Shown here: positions 44,586 to 57,684 of the stretch, one piece after another | How positions within the stretch are numbered: the first letter of the stretch is position 1 | Layout of the letters: each line of letters begins with the position of its first letter | Assembly: GCF_027571385.1 (NCBI RefSeq) | Contig: NZ_CP085636.1 | Location: 5,318,501-5,382,500, forward strand | From: Shewanella sp. MTB7 | Lineage (GTDB): Bacteria > Pseudomonadota > Gammaproteobacteria > Enterobacterales > Shewanellaceae | Direction of reading: 5' to 3' | DNA: 64,000 nt | Translations under genes and position numbers: made by a program | Notes under the pieces: generated by a model | What the model was told of the DNA's origin: nothing | Databases searched by the model: none | The model's input: only the letters and a program-made list of their open reading frames with translations

Positions 44586-45383
44586 TTAGCTTACATTAGT
44601 GCTTTCAAAGATCTTATCTGCAGAAGCCGCCACAAAGCCAGTATAGAGTTCACCGTCAGCCTTAGGGTAACGCAATGCAAATTCATAAAAACAGCTTGGG
44701 ATCGACTTCTGAACGTCTTTAAAACTAACTTCTATCTTATCTGCCATCGTTGAAGACTGCTCAAGTAAGACTTCAGCCGACCCTTTCACTTCACCACCCG
44801 CCGAGTTCAAAATGAAATCACCTTTTTTCAAGGTTTCATTCACATCTAGAATTGTCGAGTATCCAGGAAGGTGATTAATTGAAATTGTAAAGTGGTTAGC
44901 ACGGTAACCAAAGGCTGCCACCCAAGCCGCGTATTCACTCTCGGCAAGTAGCGCTTCATAGGTAGTAAAATCAAGATCCCAATGACGCCCTGAATAGAGA
45001 AAGTTATCAGCAGTGGTCGCTTCAATATCAATCTGTTCGACTAAGCCTTTAATAATACTCTGCAACTGCGGGCTAAATGTTTCAACCATCAATTCAGAGA
45101 TAAACACCTTAGGCTGAGTCGGATCTGGGTGTTCGAAATGTTTAGCTTTCAACTTTTTTGTTTCGAAGTGGTAATCGCCACTGTCTACGTATCCCAAACT
45201 TTCAAAATGAGCGGCTAAAACCGTTAAGTTGACCTTATCAATATTGAACGTACGCAAAGCGATATGATCATTGATGAGCGTTTCTCCCATTGACAAAAGT
45301 TGATGAACCTTAGCTGCAGAAGGCGTCATCTCAACATAATCATTCCATAGGGATTCAAATAGCTTGTTAACATTGGTGTGCAT
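44586..45383 (-). CDS. DUF1338 family metal-dependent dioxygenase-like protein
   Basis: A 265-residue protein of the DUF1338 family, which includes 2-oxoadipate dioxygenase/decarboxylase (HglS), an Fe(II) enzyme of lysine breakdown. His40 in the DHIALRTF motif, the Glu in FISELMVE and His in ANHFTISI are plausible iron ligands. The protein is shorter than HglS (about 450 residues), so it may be a different subgroup with another 2-oxo acid as substrate. It lies 164 bp downstream of astD with a terminator between, so it is probably a separate unit, although it sits next to amino-acid catabolism genes. Confidence 0.8.
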   Translation of the reverse strand: MHTNVNKLFESLWNDYVEMTPSAAKVHQLLSMGETLINDHIALRTFNIDKVNLTVLAAHFESLGYVDSGDYHFETKKLKAKHFEHPDPTQPKVFISELMVETFSPQLQSIIKGLVEQIDIEATTADNFLYSGRHWDLDFTTYEALLAESEYAAWVAAFGYRANHFTISINHLPGYSTILDVNETLKKGDFILNSAGGEVKGSAEVLLEQSSTMADKIEVSFKDVQKSIPSCFYEFALRYPKADGELYTGFVAASADKIFESTNVS

Positions 45384-45514
45384 TTATTTATCCTTAACAA
45401 CATCGTGTTACTCAGTCATAGCCGAGCTATGCTGCTTTATTATTTTCACGATATAGGTACAGCGAGAGTAAAGTGGTTTAAACCTATCTGACTTTCTGTA
45501 CTGGTTATAAAAAA

Positions 45515-45531
45515 GGGAGGCTGCGCCTCCC
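45515..45531 (-). terminator. Terminator of the ast genes
   Basis: GGGAGGC-TGC-GCCTCCC with a U-run on the minus strand, 17 bp beyond the astD stop codon. Confidence 0.9.
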
Positions 45532-45547
45532 ATCATATTTTTAACAA

Positions 45548-47017
<1,470 letters not shown>

Positions 47018-48037
47018 CTACATAGCCAAAATACGAATTTGCTCACCTTGCTTAACCAGCAAGCCTGCCGCTAACTCAGGTGAGATAACAACCTCGTCAC
47101 TCTCTTGACTAACAAGCAGTGTCGAAGAGGCCGCACGATAGTCCGCTAATTGTGTGTTTGAGATGACATAGTTAATGTCAGATGCTGCTGGTACGCCAAT
47201 TGTGACTGTCAGTAAACGGCTCTCTTTGACCGCTCGGATATCATTAATATTACATTCGACTGTTGGACCACCATCGAAAATATCCACATAGCCACGACAC
47301 CTGAAACCCTCAGCCTGAAGTAAACTCAACGCAGGACGAGTATTAGAATGCACCTCACCGATCACCTTTTGCGCCGCTTCGGGCAATAGGCACACATAGA
47401 CCGCATTTTTAGGCATCATTTCAGCCATAAAGGCTTTCTGACCAAGACCAGAAAGATAATCCGCTTCAACGAAATCGATCCCTAAGAAATGCTTTTGTAG
47501 CCAATCATAAAATGGGGAGTTACCCTCTTTATCACTTTCTCCACGCATCTCAGCGATCACAATTTCACCAAATCTCTGCTTATGTTGGGCTAAAAACAGG
47601 AAGCGACTACGGGACAACATACGGCCATTGTTATTCTTACGATATGATCCGCGTAAAAACAGCGTACACAGCTCTGCTGCACCGGTGTAATCGTGACACA
47701 AAGTCAATGTCTCAACCTCATTTCGAACTTCTATCTGCTCGGAATGATATACCTCTGTACCTAACCTGTAATGGTAGAAGGCATCCACCATTCCAACAGC
47801 AGCCTCTATACCACATGTACCAACAACTTCACCCGTTTCGGTGTCTTCAAGTACCATGAGATAACCTTCATCAAAAGGTTTATCCACCTCTTTTAGAAAT
47901 GAAGCTTCTACTCTGGATATTTTGCTTCTAAGTAGTGCTTCATTGACAGGCAATGATGTAAACCCGTGGCCAGATTCTTCAGCTATCTGATACAGCGCGT
48001 CATAATCGCTAGATCGTATAGGGCGTATTATTAACAT
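47018..48037 (-). CDS. astA: Arginine N-succinyltransferase AstA
   Basis: A 339-residue enzyme transferring succinyl from succinyl-CoA to arginine, first step of the AST pathway. The family features are visible: start MLIIRPIRSSDYDALYQIAEESG, FTSLP, and GEVHSNTRPALSLLQAEGF near 230. GAGGAG lies upstream of the ATG. It is between argD (133 bp gap) and astD (9 bp gap). Confidence 0.95.
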   Translation of the reverse strand: MLIIRPIRSSDYDALYQIAEESGHGFTSLPVNEALLRSKISRVEASFLKEVDKPFDEGYLMVLEDTETGEVVGTCGIEAAVGMVDAFYHYRLGTEVYHSEQIEVRNEVETLTLCHDYTGAAELCTLFLRGSYRKNNNGRMLSRSRFLFLAQHKQRFGEIVIAEMRGESDKEGNSPFYDWLQKHFLGIDFVEADYLSGLGQKAFMAEMMPKNAVYVCLLPEAAQKVIGEVHSNTRPALSLLQAEGFRCRGYVDIFDGGPTVECNINDIRAVKESRLLTVTIGVPAASDINYVISNTQLADYRAASSTLLVSQESDEVVISPELAAGLLVKQGEQIRILAM

Positions 48038-48170
48038 CTCTGAGTCTCCTCACTTTCACTCTCTACTTAACCTTACTTGTTTTAGTTACGACAAGTGTTA
48101 ATGGGTTAAGATTCAAGTATTCCTAATGACCAAAAAAGAGTATTGGACTCACCAACACTCTATATGCCAA

Positions 48171-49813
<1,643 letters not shown>

Positions 49814-50998
49814 TCAGATTATATCTAGCTTGCGATAGTTTTGACCTTTGAGCCTAATTAACTCTTGTTCACTCAACTCATAATAGTCGAACATAATGCG
49901 CTTTTCTTGGGGATCGAGCTGTCTCATCTCTTCTAATAGCACCACTTTAGCGTAGCAATTTGCTCTAGCGACAATAGAAGCATTTTCTGAGAGATCTTTA
50001 TAACTCAAGTTATTGTCTAATTCGGCCATCACTGACGCCATTGCACTGTCATTAAAGTTTAACTCTTGTAATAGCTGCCAGTTCAATCTATCACCGTGGT
50101 GTATGACTAATTCATACACCTTCTGTGATGGAAACTCAGTAGCTAAAACGGCATCATAGAGTTCTTTGTCTCTGCTATTACTGGCTTCACGCAACCAAAG
50201 TCCCCATATTTCCTCAAACAACAAGGCACTATTTTTCAATACAACAGAAGGCCCTAACTGACTTAACAAGGTACAGGTATAAACAAATGCGCCATCTTTT
50301 TCGTGGAGTTTTGCCAGAGCCTGAGCCGCGATCGCACTCACCATGGAGTAGCGCCACAGCTTTCGAGTGGTCCACAGTAAATTTGCATGACCCGAAGGTA
50401 GCCAGTTTCTTAAACAAAAATAGGGGACCAATAATTTAATATTTTCAATACCGATAAAATTAAGCACCAGCTTTAGATCCGTCACTTTCACATCAGACCC
50501 TTTTGGACGCCGATGCCTGAAAGAGGGACTGTTTACAATGTTAAGAAGATCCCTGACTAGCCATGACTCATTAGCGATTAAAGGGCGCAAACGATTAATA
50601 TCAAGATTATCCCCTTGCAAGAGCTCTAACATCAATAACTGAGCTTCATTAATTCCAGCACTTCTTATAACTGAATCTACCGAAGCCAATCTATGTTCCA
50701 CAGCATTACTCACGGTTTCAATTAATTGGTGCGATACACGATCAAATACGTGTTTTGCCTCAATCTGTTTAGCTAACCTCCCTAATACAGCCTCACGCTC
50801 TATGGCCAGCTTATTGGCGTCACTCTCCAACTCTGCATCCAGTTCATCAAACATAGAATCAGACTTTTGCTTGTCCACAATCAACTGCTGATAAAGTCTA
50901 TGCTCTATTTCAATAACCTTACCTGGCCTCACTCCACCTGCCACCGATATCGCCACTGTCCATTGTTCCTCAAAAAGGTATAAGTGATAATTTAGCAC
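49814..50998 (-). CDS. HDOD domain protein
   Basis: A 394-residue cytoplasmic protein. The first ~115 residues are a charged helical region, and the HDOD domain spans about 125-330, with LLMLELLQGD, LLNIVNSPSFRHRR, LKLVLNFIGIENIK and IAAQALAKLHEKDGA... typical of this HD-related output domain. HDOD proteins take part in signalling but lack the HD catalytic pair. The start is a GTG with no strong ribosome site. Genomic neighbours give no pathway clue; regulatory role unknown. Confidence 0.75.
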   Translation of the reverse strand: MLNYHLYLFEEQWTVAISVAGGVRPGKVIEIEHRLYQQLIVDKQKSDSMFDELDAELESDANKLAIEREAVLGRLAKQIEAKHVFDRVSHQLIETVSNAVEHRLASVDSVIRSAGINEAQLLMLELLQGDNLDINRLRPLIANESWLVRDLLNIVNSPSFRHRRPKGSDVKVTDLKLVLNFIGIENIKLLVPYFCLRNWLPSGHANLLWTTRKLWRYSMVSAIAAQALAKLHEKDGAFVYTCTLLSQLGPSVVLKNSALLFEEIWGLWLREASNSRDKELYDAVLATEFPSQKVYELVIHHGDRLNWQLLQELNFNDSAMASVMAELDNNLSYKDLSENASIVARANCYAKVVLLEEMRQLDPQEKRIMFDYYELSEQELIRLKGQNYRKLDII

Positions 50999-51104
50999 TT
51001 TTTCTTAACAACATTCATAAATTACCGATAAATAACAGGTTAAATCTTGTCATTCAACAAGTAACTCGTGAATTAAGTCGCTTTCGAGCTTTTTTCTATC
51101 CTCT

Positions 51105-51140
51105 AAACAAGAAAGCCTCCGGATGGAGGCTTTCTTGTTT
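51105..51140 (-). terminator. Terminator of the S9 peptidase gene
   Basis: A perfect 16-bp stem around a GGAT loop, 18 bp beyond the stop codon. Confidence 0.85.
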
Positions 51141-51157
51141 AGTCAGAACTAAGTGTA

Positions 51158-53641
51158 TTATTTAAGTTCCTGTTCAAACAGCTTATAGATTCGACGATAC
51201 TCATCTAGCCAACTAGATGGTTCCTTGAAGCCATGTGGCTCAACAGGATAGATGGCCGTTTCGAACATAGGCTTTTCCAGCTCAATCAAACGTTGTACTA
51301 AACGAACGCTATCTTGAAAAAAGACATTGTCATCGAGTACTCCGCTCATTATCAACAGTGGTTTTTGTAGACCTTGAGCATATTCAATCGGCGAACTACG
51401 CTCATAAGCGATAGGATCGACATCCGGCGTGTTAAGGATATTTGAAGTATACGGTGCATTATAATGCGCCCAGTCAGTTACCGGACGTAAAGCTGCCCCA
51501 GCTTGAAATAGCTCAGGCTCGTTAAATAGCGCCATAAAAGTCAAGAAGCCACCGTATGAACCACCATAGGTACCAACCTTATTAGCGTCAACATTCGCGT
51601 TTGCAGCCATCCAGCTTACGCCATCTTTTAGATCTTCAACTTCTGGCGTGCCCATTTGACGATACACAGATGTACGCCAATCACGGCCATACCCTTTTGA
51701 ACCGCGATAATCCATATCCATCACCACATAACCCTGTTGGGTAAGTAAGTTATGGAACATAAACTCTCGGAAGTACCCAGAGAAGCCATAATGAGCATTT
51801 TGCAGGTACCCAGCCCCATGGTTAAAAATCACCGCAGGATACTTGTCTGCCTGGCTCTTATCATACCCTTGTGGCAGATAGACTCGGGCATACACGTCAT
51901 CAGCACCATGGCTTGATGCCACGGTGACAACCTCAGGCGCTTGCCAAGGATAGCTTTTGAAAGCAACACTGGTGTAAGAAGTCATCTTTTTAAGCTCGCC
52001 GCCAATAGGCTGTAAATAAAGCTCACTCGGCTCTGTACGACGAGAAGCATTGAGTAGCAAACTCTTACCATCCGGGCTCAAGCTGTAATCTAGCTGACCA
52101 TCCCACAGAGTTAACTGCTCATCTTTACCTGTATTGATTTCAACACGATAGACATTATCTATACCAGGGTGACGTTTGTTCGCCTTGTAGTAGATAAACT
52201 GAGCTTTAGGGCCAAGGGTAATGTCACTAACGACATACTTACCTTGGGTCAAAGGCCCTGCTTGTTTACCTGCACGCTTAAGATAGATATGGGAATAACC
52301 GGTCTCTTCTGACAAATAGTAGAGATCATCGCTGTCTGGCAACCAACCAAATTGATTAAAGTTATAATTAATCCAAGCATCATCATGCAATCTATGTTCA
52401 GTCTTAAGTGAGCCTTTAGCCAGATCCAATGTCGCTATCCAGCGATCTTTATTGTCGATAGCTTCCAACATTATAGCAACTTGGTTCTCAGTGTTTTGCC
52501 ACTGAATAGCGCTTTGTTCCCAGCCCCAATCTTGTATTAACTGAATTTTACGCGGCGCGCGTTCGCTCTTATAGGACCCGCCCTTCGCCTTGGCATTTTC
52601 AGCCTTAACGTCAGCTAACACATCTTCATCGAAGCCCTCAAGCCCTTCGATGGTGATAGACCGTTCGGTATGAGTATCGAGATCTAATAACATTAAACGC
52701 TCACCCGGATTTTGATCTTCCGCTACACGCGCTCTAGCAGGTACAGCATCAACATACCCATCTTTTCCAAGATAGTTAGGCATGATGTCATGTTCATCAC
52801 GCCAGCTATATTTTTTATCCACTAATGAAAGCAGTACAAATCGTCCATCCGGTGAGACGCTTAAGTTTGAGACCGTTTCACTATCTCCGAGATACCAAAC
52901 TTTACTCGCCAGAGTTGGATCTTGTTCAGCTAAGTCTGCCTTGTACTGCTCTCTCTTCTTATCATTATCGTGTTGCTGTGCTACATATTGGATCAACCTA
53001 TGTTGCTGCTTAGCAATATAGCTTGAAGGCTCTTCTACAACCTTAGGTTTAGCTGACATTTTGATGCTGGCAACTTGCTCATGCATCCCCGTGTAATGGT
53101 GAATACGATAGATGTCATTTCCTTGCCAATAAGCGATATCACCATTATTTAAAAAGCGCACGCCATTAATCGGTACATTTTGTCTAGTCAGTTGTGAAAT
53201 CAAGCCCGAACTTAACTGTTTTACAAAGACGTTACCTTGATAGATATAGGCTTTTTTGGCTTTATTGTTATCAAGCACCCCATACTTCTGAGAGGCTTTG
53301 TGTAGCTCATTGAGCGACAATTGAGTGGCTTTACCATCACTTAACGCTTGTTCATAGTAGCTTTTAACTGGGTTACCATGAGCTTGTCGAACAAAATAGA
53401 TTGACTGACTATCATCTCCCCAATATGCACCTTTGGCTAATATTCCCATCCAATCAGGATTAGCCATAATCTGTTTTAGGCTTAATGCTTCATTGACCTT
53501 AGGGGGAGTGGCGAGTAAAACCAGACTTTGTGATTGGCTAATCTGCTTGCTTACTGCTTGATCACTTGGGGTGGCCATACAGCCACTTAAAATGGCAATA
53601 GCCAGGACACTAAGTCCCGAATGTCTTATCAGACTTGTCAT
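51158..53641 (-). CDS. S9 family (dipeptidyl-peptidase IV-like) lipoprotein peptidase
   Basis: An 827-residue protein from the ATG at 53641, which has AAGGAAG upstream; an earlier in-frame ATG at 53683 adds 14 charged residues. The signal peptide ends in the lipobox L-S-G-C, so it is lipid-anchored. A beta-propeller region (about 40-560; SPDGRFVLLS, SPDGKSLLLN) precedes the alpha/beta-hydrolase domain, with Ser in GTYGGSYGGF, Asp in SGVLDDNV and His in VEPHGF forming the catalytic triad. It probably cleaves peptides in the periplasm. Gene is solitary, 187 bp upstream of pabA's 3' end. Confidence 0.9.
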   Translation of the reverse strand: MTSLIRHSGLSVLAIAILSGCMATPSDQAVSKQISQSQSLVLLATPPKVNEALSLKQIMANPDWMGILAKGAYWGDDSQSIYFVRQAHGNPVKSYYEQALSDGKATQLSLNELHKASQKYGVLDNNKAKKAYIYQGNVFVKQLSSGLISQLTRQNVPINGVRFLNNGDIAYWQGNDIYRIHHYTGMHEQVASIKMSAKPKVVEEPSSYIAKQQHRLIQYVAQQHDNDKKREQYKADLAEQDPTLASKVWYLGDSETVSNLSVSPDGRFVLLSLVDKKYSWRDEHDIMPNYLGKDGYVDAVPARARVAEDQNPGERLMLLDLDTHTERSITIEGLEGFDEDVLADVKAENAKAKGGSYKSERAPRKIQLIQDWGWEQSAIQWQNTENQVAIMLEAIDNKDRWIATLDLAKGSLKTEHRLHDDAWINYNFNQFGWLPDSDDLYYLSEETGYSHIYLKRAGKQAGPLTQGKYVVSDITLGPKAQFIYYKANKRHPGIDNVYRVEINTGKDEQLTLWDGQLDYSLSPDGKSLLLNASRRTEPSELYLQPIGGELKKMTSYTSVAFKSYPWQAPEVVTVASSHGADDVYARVYLPQGYDKSQADKYPAVIFNHGAGYLQNAHYGFSGYFREFMFHNLLTQQGYVVMDMDYRGSKGYGRDWRTSVYRQMGTPEVEDLKDGVSWMAANANVDANKVGTYGGSYGGFLTFMALFNEPELFQAGAALRPVTDWAHYNAPYTSNILNTPDVDPIAYERSSPIEYAQGLQKPLLIMSGVLDDNVFFQDSVRLVQRLIELEKPMFETAIYPVEPHGFKEPSSWLDEYRRIYKLFEQELK

Positions 53642-53827
53642 TATGCTTCCTTTTTTATTCTTCAATGATCCTAACCATCTCAAATAGAGAGTCGTACTGC
53701 GTCATTGATATTATTTTGCGATATTTATATCACAAAATAGACACTATTTAGTCTGAAAAATAAGGAAAACTTGTAACAAGCTGAGAAAGTTAAAGTGCGA
53801 AGGGCTTCAGACTCTACAAGGATTGCA

Positions 53828-54400
53828 TTAACCTAAGTTAAGAAAGTTCTGCAATAACTCATGCCCTTGTTCAGTTAGCACTGACTCAGGATGAAACTGT
53901 ACCCCATAAATAGGCAAGCTGATATGACTCATTGCCATAATTTCACGTCCGTGAGTCTCATCATCAAACCAGGCGTCAAGGGTAAAGTTATTGGGCAAGG
54001 ATTCAACCAACAAAGAGTGATAGCGCGTCACTGTCAGTGGCTGATTTAATTCGCTGAAAAGTCGCTCACCGGAATGACCAATGTTGCTGATTTTACCATG
54101 CATAACTCGTTTGGCACGTATAACTTGAGCACCGAAGACCTGCGCGATAGCTTGATGACCTAAACACACTCCTAGAATAGGCAGCTTTCCTGCAAAATAT
54201 TCGATAGCGGCTAACGATATTCCAGCTTCATTAGGGCTACGTGGACCCGGAGAGATAACAAGATGGGTTGGCGCTAATGCCTCTATTTCAGTAATGGTGA
54301 TCTCATCATTACGCTTGACCACGACCTCTTGACCTAGCTGCTGGAAATATTGCACTAAGTTAAAAGTGAAAGAGTCGTAGTTGTCGATCATTAAAAGCAT
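53828..54400 (-). CDS. pabA: Glutamine amidotransferase subunit PabA/TrpG
   Basis: A 190-residue class I glutamine amidotransferase. It provides ammonia to chorismate-using enzymes. The nucleophile is the Cys in GVCLGHQAI; His and Glu of the triad are in FHPESVL. Family members act in 4-aminodeoxychorismate (folate) or anthranilate (Trp) synthesis; the location near argD in Shewanella and absence of trpE suggest the PabA role, but either name is possible. No partner gene is adjacent. Confidence 0.88.
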   Translation of the reverse strand: MLLMIDNYDSFTFNLVQYFQQLGQEVVVKRNDEITITEIEALAPTHLVISPGPRSPNEAGISLAAIEYFAGKLPILGVCLGHQAIAQVFGAQVIRAKRVMHGKISNIGHSGERLFSELNQPLTVTRYHSLLVESLPNNFTLDAWFDDETHGREIMAMSHISLPIYGVQFHPESVLTEQGHELLQNFLNLG

Positions 54401-54528
54401 AAAGCGGTCCGAAATATGTAACGATAAAGCCTAGTAATTTGCCGCAGATGCTACCACAGAGTCCTGTTTGGATCACCACACATGACACTAAATGGCGATG
54501 CTTAAGCCGAGATAAATATGCATAAAAA

Positions 54529-54550
54529 AAGCCAGTCATATGACTGGCTT
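54529..54550 (-). terminator. Terminator of the sspAB unit
   Basis: A perfect 22-bp palindrome (AAGCCAGTCAT and its complement) with a U-run on the minus strand, 20 bp beyond sspB. Confidence 0.9.
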
Positions 54551-54568
54551 CCTTTTATTAGTTAAAAA

Positions 54569-55030
54569 CTACTTAACCAATGTGAGATGACCTCGACGTT
54601 TTGGCTCTGATACTTTGGAACTATCATCGACAGACTCCTCAGTGACAAGTTTATCTTTTGCTTCTTCAACAACAGATAAACCTGACTCAAACTCCTCACC
54701 TTCAAGTTGATATGCATCTTCTAAGTCAAAAACAGTGCCGGCACCATTTTCTCTAGCATAAATAGCAACTATCGCAGCCATAGGAAGAACAACTTGTTGA
54801 GGAACACCACCAAAACGTGCATTGAACTCAATATACTCATGTCCTATCTGTAGGTTATCTACAGCAGAAGAGGTAATATTAAGAACAATTTGACCATCTT
54901 TCACATATTGTTGTGGAACCTGAGTACCTGGAACGTAAGCATCAACAACTACATGTGGGGTCAGCTCGTTATCCATTAACCAGTCATAATATGCTTGCAG
55001 CAAGTATGGACGATTCGGGGTCATAGACAT
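54569..55030 (-). CDS. sspB: ClpXP specificity-enhancing factor SspB
   Basis: A 153-residue adaptor that tethers ssrA-tagged proteins to ClpXP. The conserved RPYLLQAYYDWL start, HVVVDA and IEFNARFGG regions form the substrate-binding fold (1-110); a flexible acidic linker follows and the C-terminal XB motif (RRGHLTLVK), which docks ClpX, is present. The start lies 4 bp downstream of sspA, in one operon. Confidence 0.96.
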   Translation of the reverse strand: MSMTPNRPYLLQAYYDWLMDNELTPHVVVDAYVPGTQVPQQYVKDGQIVLNITSSAVDNLQIGHEYIEFNARFGGVPQQVVLPMAAIVAIYARENGAGTVFDLEDAYQLEGEEFESGLSVVEEAKDKLVTEESVDDSSKVSEPKRRGHLTLVK

Positions 55031-55033
55031 AAT

Positions 55034-55663
55034 TTAGTCACCCATGCGCATTTCGCGCTCGGCTTCAGTCAATGACGCTTTAAATGATTCACGATCGAAT
55101 AGCCGTGTCATATACGCTTTAACTTCTTTAGCTGTACGAGTATCGAGTTCGATGCCAAGAACAGGTAAACGCCATAGCAGCGGACCTAAGTAACAATCTG
55201 CTAAACCAAACTCTTCCGCCATAAAATATGGCATCTCATTAAATATTGGTGCGATAGACGTTAAGCCTTCTTGCAACTCTTTACGAGCCGCATCGGCACG
55301 GTCACCACTGCGGATACGTTCCACTAATGAGTACCAATCCTTTTGGATTCGATGCATCATCAAGCGTGTACGTCCACGGGATACAGGATAAACAGGCATT
55401 AGAGGCGGATGAGGAAAACGCTCATCCAAATACTCCATAATAATTCGAGAATTATAAAGTATTAGTTCACGATCAACCAAAGTTGGCACTGTGTTATAAG
55501 GGTTCAATTCGATTAAATCTTCAGGCATATCATTTGGTTCAACCTGAAGTACATCAACTGTAACTCCTTTTTCAGCTAAGACGATACGAACTTGATGACT
55601 ATATAGATCGTCAGCACCTGAATACAGGGTCATGATTGAGCGTTTATTGGCAGCAACAGCCAT
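55034..55663 (-). CDS. sspA: Stringent starvation protein A
   Basis: A 209-residue glutathione-S-transferase-like protein that binds RNA polymerase and affects gene expression under starvation and acid stress. The N-terminal thioredoxin-like domain (SGADDLYSHQVRIVLAEKGV ...) and all-alpha domain are visible; it lacks glutathione-binding catalytic function in E. coli. GGAGGG precedes the ATG. Upstream is the petABC terminator, so sspAB is likely its own unit. Confidence 0.95.
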   Translation of the reverse strand: MAVAANKRSIMTLYSGADDLYSHQVRIVLAEKGVTVDVLQVEPNDMPEDLIELNPYNTVPTLVDRELILYNSRIIMEYLDERFPHPPLMPVYPVSRGRTRLMMHRIQKDWYSLVERIRSGDRADAARKELQEGLTSIAPIFNEMPYFMAEEFGLADCYLGPLLWRLPVLGIELDTRTAKEVKAYMTRLFDRESFKASLTEAEREMRMGD

Positions 55664-55709
55664 TGATACCCTCCGAGATTTTATGGGAAAAGCAAAAAAA
55701 CAAAAAGCA

Positions 55710-55734
55710 AAACGAGGGGCAAAGCCCCCCGTTT
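55710..55734 (-). terminator. Terminator of petABC
   Basis: An 11-position stem with one mismatch (AAACGAGGGGC with GCCCCCCGTTT) and a 3-nt loop, followed on the minus strand by U-rich sequence; between petC and sspA. Confidence 0.85.
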
Positions 55735-55771
55735 ACAGTATGCGAATAATACATTCTAACCTTTCTAAAGA

Positions 55772-56470
55772 TTAGTGTACATCTTTCCAGTACTCTTTCT
55801 TCAACAAGTAAGCTATCACGAAGAAGATAAACAGGAAGCCCATCACCCACCAACCTAAGCTTTCACGCTCAAGCTTAACAGGGTCGCCCGAATAAACGAG
55901 AAATCCTGTGATGTCTTGGACAACCTGATCATACTCTTCAGCAGTTAACTTGCCACCAGTAGCAACTACAGTACCATCTTCTTGCATAACAGGCAGGCCT
56001 TGCAGCTCTTGCAGAACATGGGGCATACCCACTGCTGGGAAGACAGTATTGTTGACACCAAAAGGACGATTTTCATCATGGTAGAAACCTTTCAGATAAG
56101 AGTAAATCCAATCTTCACCACGAACTCGAGCAACCAAAGTCAGATCAGGTGGAGCAGCACCAAACCATTTAGCGGCATCTTTCGTCGGAATGGCATTCTC
56201 CATCAAACTACCAGGTTTGATGTTGTCATCGAACATGTACTTAGCACGCATATCATCTAGTGGGATGCCTAAGTCATTCGCGACACGGTCATAGCGCTGG
56301 TATTGAGTACTATGACAACCTGCACAGTAGTTCTGGAAGCTATCCAAACCACGCTGAAGCGACTCTTTATCATGTAGATCAATATTTGCACTTTCTAAAT
56401 GCACATTAGAGCCAGCAGCAAACGCTAAGGACGGTATTAAGGTAACTAATGCAATAATTAATTTTTTCAT
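55772..56470 (-). CDS. petC: Cytochrome c1 of the bc1 complex
   Basis: A 232-residue c-type cytochrome in the periplasm. Signal peptide 1-18 (A-F-A cleavage); haem site CAGCH at 49-53 with Met in AVGMPH as the second ligand; a C-terminal membrane anchor (WVMGFLFIFFVIAYLL). It passes electrons from the Rieske protein to soluble cytochromes. Its start overlaps the petB stop by one base. Confidence 0.96.
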   Translation of the reverse strand: MKKLIIALVTLIPSLAFAAGSNVHLESANIDLHDKESLQRGLDSFQNYCAGCHSTQYQRYDRVANDLGIPLDDMRAKYMFDDNIKPGSLMENAIPTKDAAKWFGAAPPDLTLVARVRGEDWIYSYLKGFYHDENRPFGVNNTVFPAVGMPHVLQELQGLPVMQEDGTVVATGGKLTAEEYDQVVQDITGFLVYSGDPVKLERESLGWWVMGFLFIFFVIAYLLKKEYWKDVH

Positions 56471-57684
56471 TAGTGAGTCAACCTCTCTGGTACAGGCTTA
56501 GTCTTCTCATTCTTACTGTATATCCAAAGGAATACGAAGAAGCCGAAGTAAGTCAGAGTAAAGATTCGAGCGGCAATGGTCAGTTCTGGAGTTGCGGGTA
56601 CAACACCTAAGTAACCCAAGACCACAAATGACACGGCAAACTGAGCAATGTTCAGCTTATGAGTCAAGCTACGGTAACGAACCGACTTCACCTTACATCT
56701 ATCTAACCAAGGCAATACAAACAGTACTGCAATCGCAAGTCCCATACCGATAACTCCGAATAACTTATCGGGTATCGCACGTAAGATGGCATAGAAAGGG
56801 GTAAAGTACCAAACTGGTGCAATATGATCTGGGGTCTTCATTGGATTCGCCGCTTCGAAGTTCGGCTTCTCAAGGAAATAGCCGCCACCTTCAGGCATAA
56901 AGAACAACACATAACAGAAGACAATCAGGAAGCCAGCGACGCCCATAATATCTTTAACAGTATAGTAAGGGTGGAATGGGATACCATCGATAGGCCAACC
57001 GTTCTCATCTTTGTTCTTCTTAATTTCGATGCCATCGGGGTTGTTAGAACCTACCTCATGCAATGCAATTAAGTGCAAGAAAACTAAAACAACCAGAACT
57101 AAAGGCAATGCAATAACATGCAGTGCAAAGAAGCGATTAAGCGTTGCCCCAGAGACGACAAAGTCACCACGAATCCACAAGGTTAGATCATCACCAATAA
57201 CAGGGATTGCACCAAACAAGGAGATAATAACCTGTGCGCCCCAGTAGGACATCTGACCCCATGGTAGCAAGTAGCCCATAAAGGCTTCAGCCATTAGCAC
57301 TAAGAAAATCAGCATACCAAAGAGCCATAATAGCTCTCTAGGCTTCTGGTATGAACCGTAGATGATGCCTCGGAACATATGCAGATATATCACCAAAAAA
57401 AATGCCGAAGCACCTGTTGAATGCATATAACGTAGTAACCAACCATACTCAACATCACGCATGATGTATTCGATTGAAGCAAAAGCACCTTCAGCCGTAG
57501 GTACATAATTCATGGTTAGCCAGATCCCTGTCAGTAACTGGTTAACCAGAACTAACATAGCTAGCGATCCGAAAAAATACCAAAAATTAAAGTTCGTAGG
57601 TGTTGCATATTGACCGACATGACGATTATAAGTAGCCGTCATCGGGATGCGAGCATCAATCCAATCAACAATATTTTTAACCAT
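56470..57684 (-). CDS. petB: Cytochrome b of the bc1 complex
   Basis: A 404-residue integral membrane subunit with eight helices. Two pairs of haem-b His ligands (RYMHSTGAS, VIYLHMFRG, FFALHVIALP, VFLHLIALHEVG) and the quinone-site region are recognised. It ends at the petC start and begins at the petA stop, each sharing one base. Confidence 0.97.
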   Translation of the reverse strand: MVKNIVDWIDARIPMTATYNRHVGQYATPTNFNFWYFFGSLAMLVLVNQLLTGIWLTMNYVPTAEGAFASIEYIMRDVEYGWLLRYMHSTGASAFFLVIYLHMFRGIIYGSYQKPRELLWLFGMLIFLVLMAEAFMGYLLPWGQMSYWGAQVIISLFGAIPVIGDDLTLWIRGDFVVSGATLNRFFALHVIALPLVLVVLVFLHLIALHEVGSNNPDGIEIKKNKDENGWPIDGIPFHPYYTVKDIMGVAGFLIVFCYVLFFMPEGGGYFLEKPNFEAANPMKTPDHIAPVWYFTPFYAILRAIPDKLFGVIGMGLAIAVLFVLPWLDRCKVKSVRYRSLTHKLNIAQFAVSFVVLGYLGVVPATPELTIAARIFTLTYFGFFVFLWIYSKNEKTKPVPERLTH

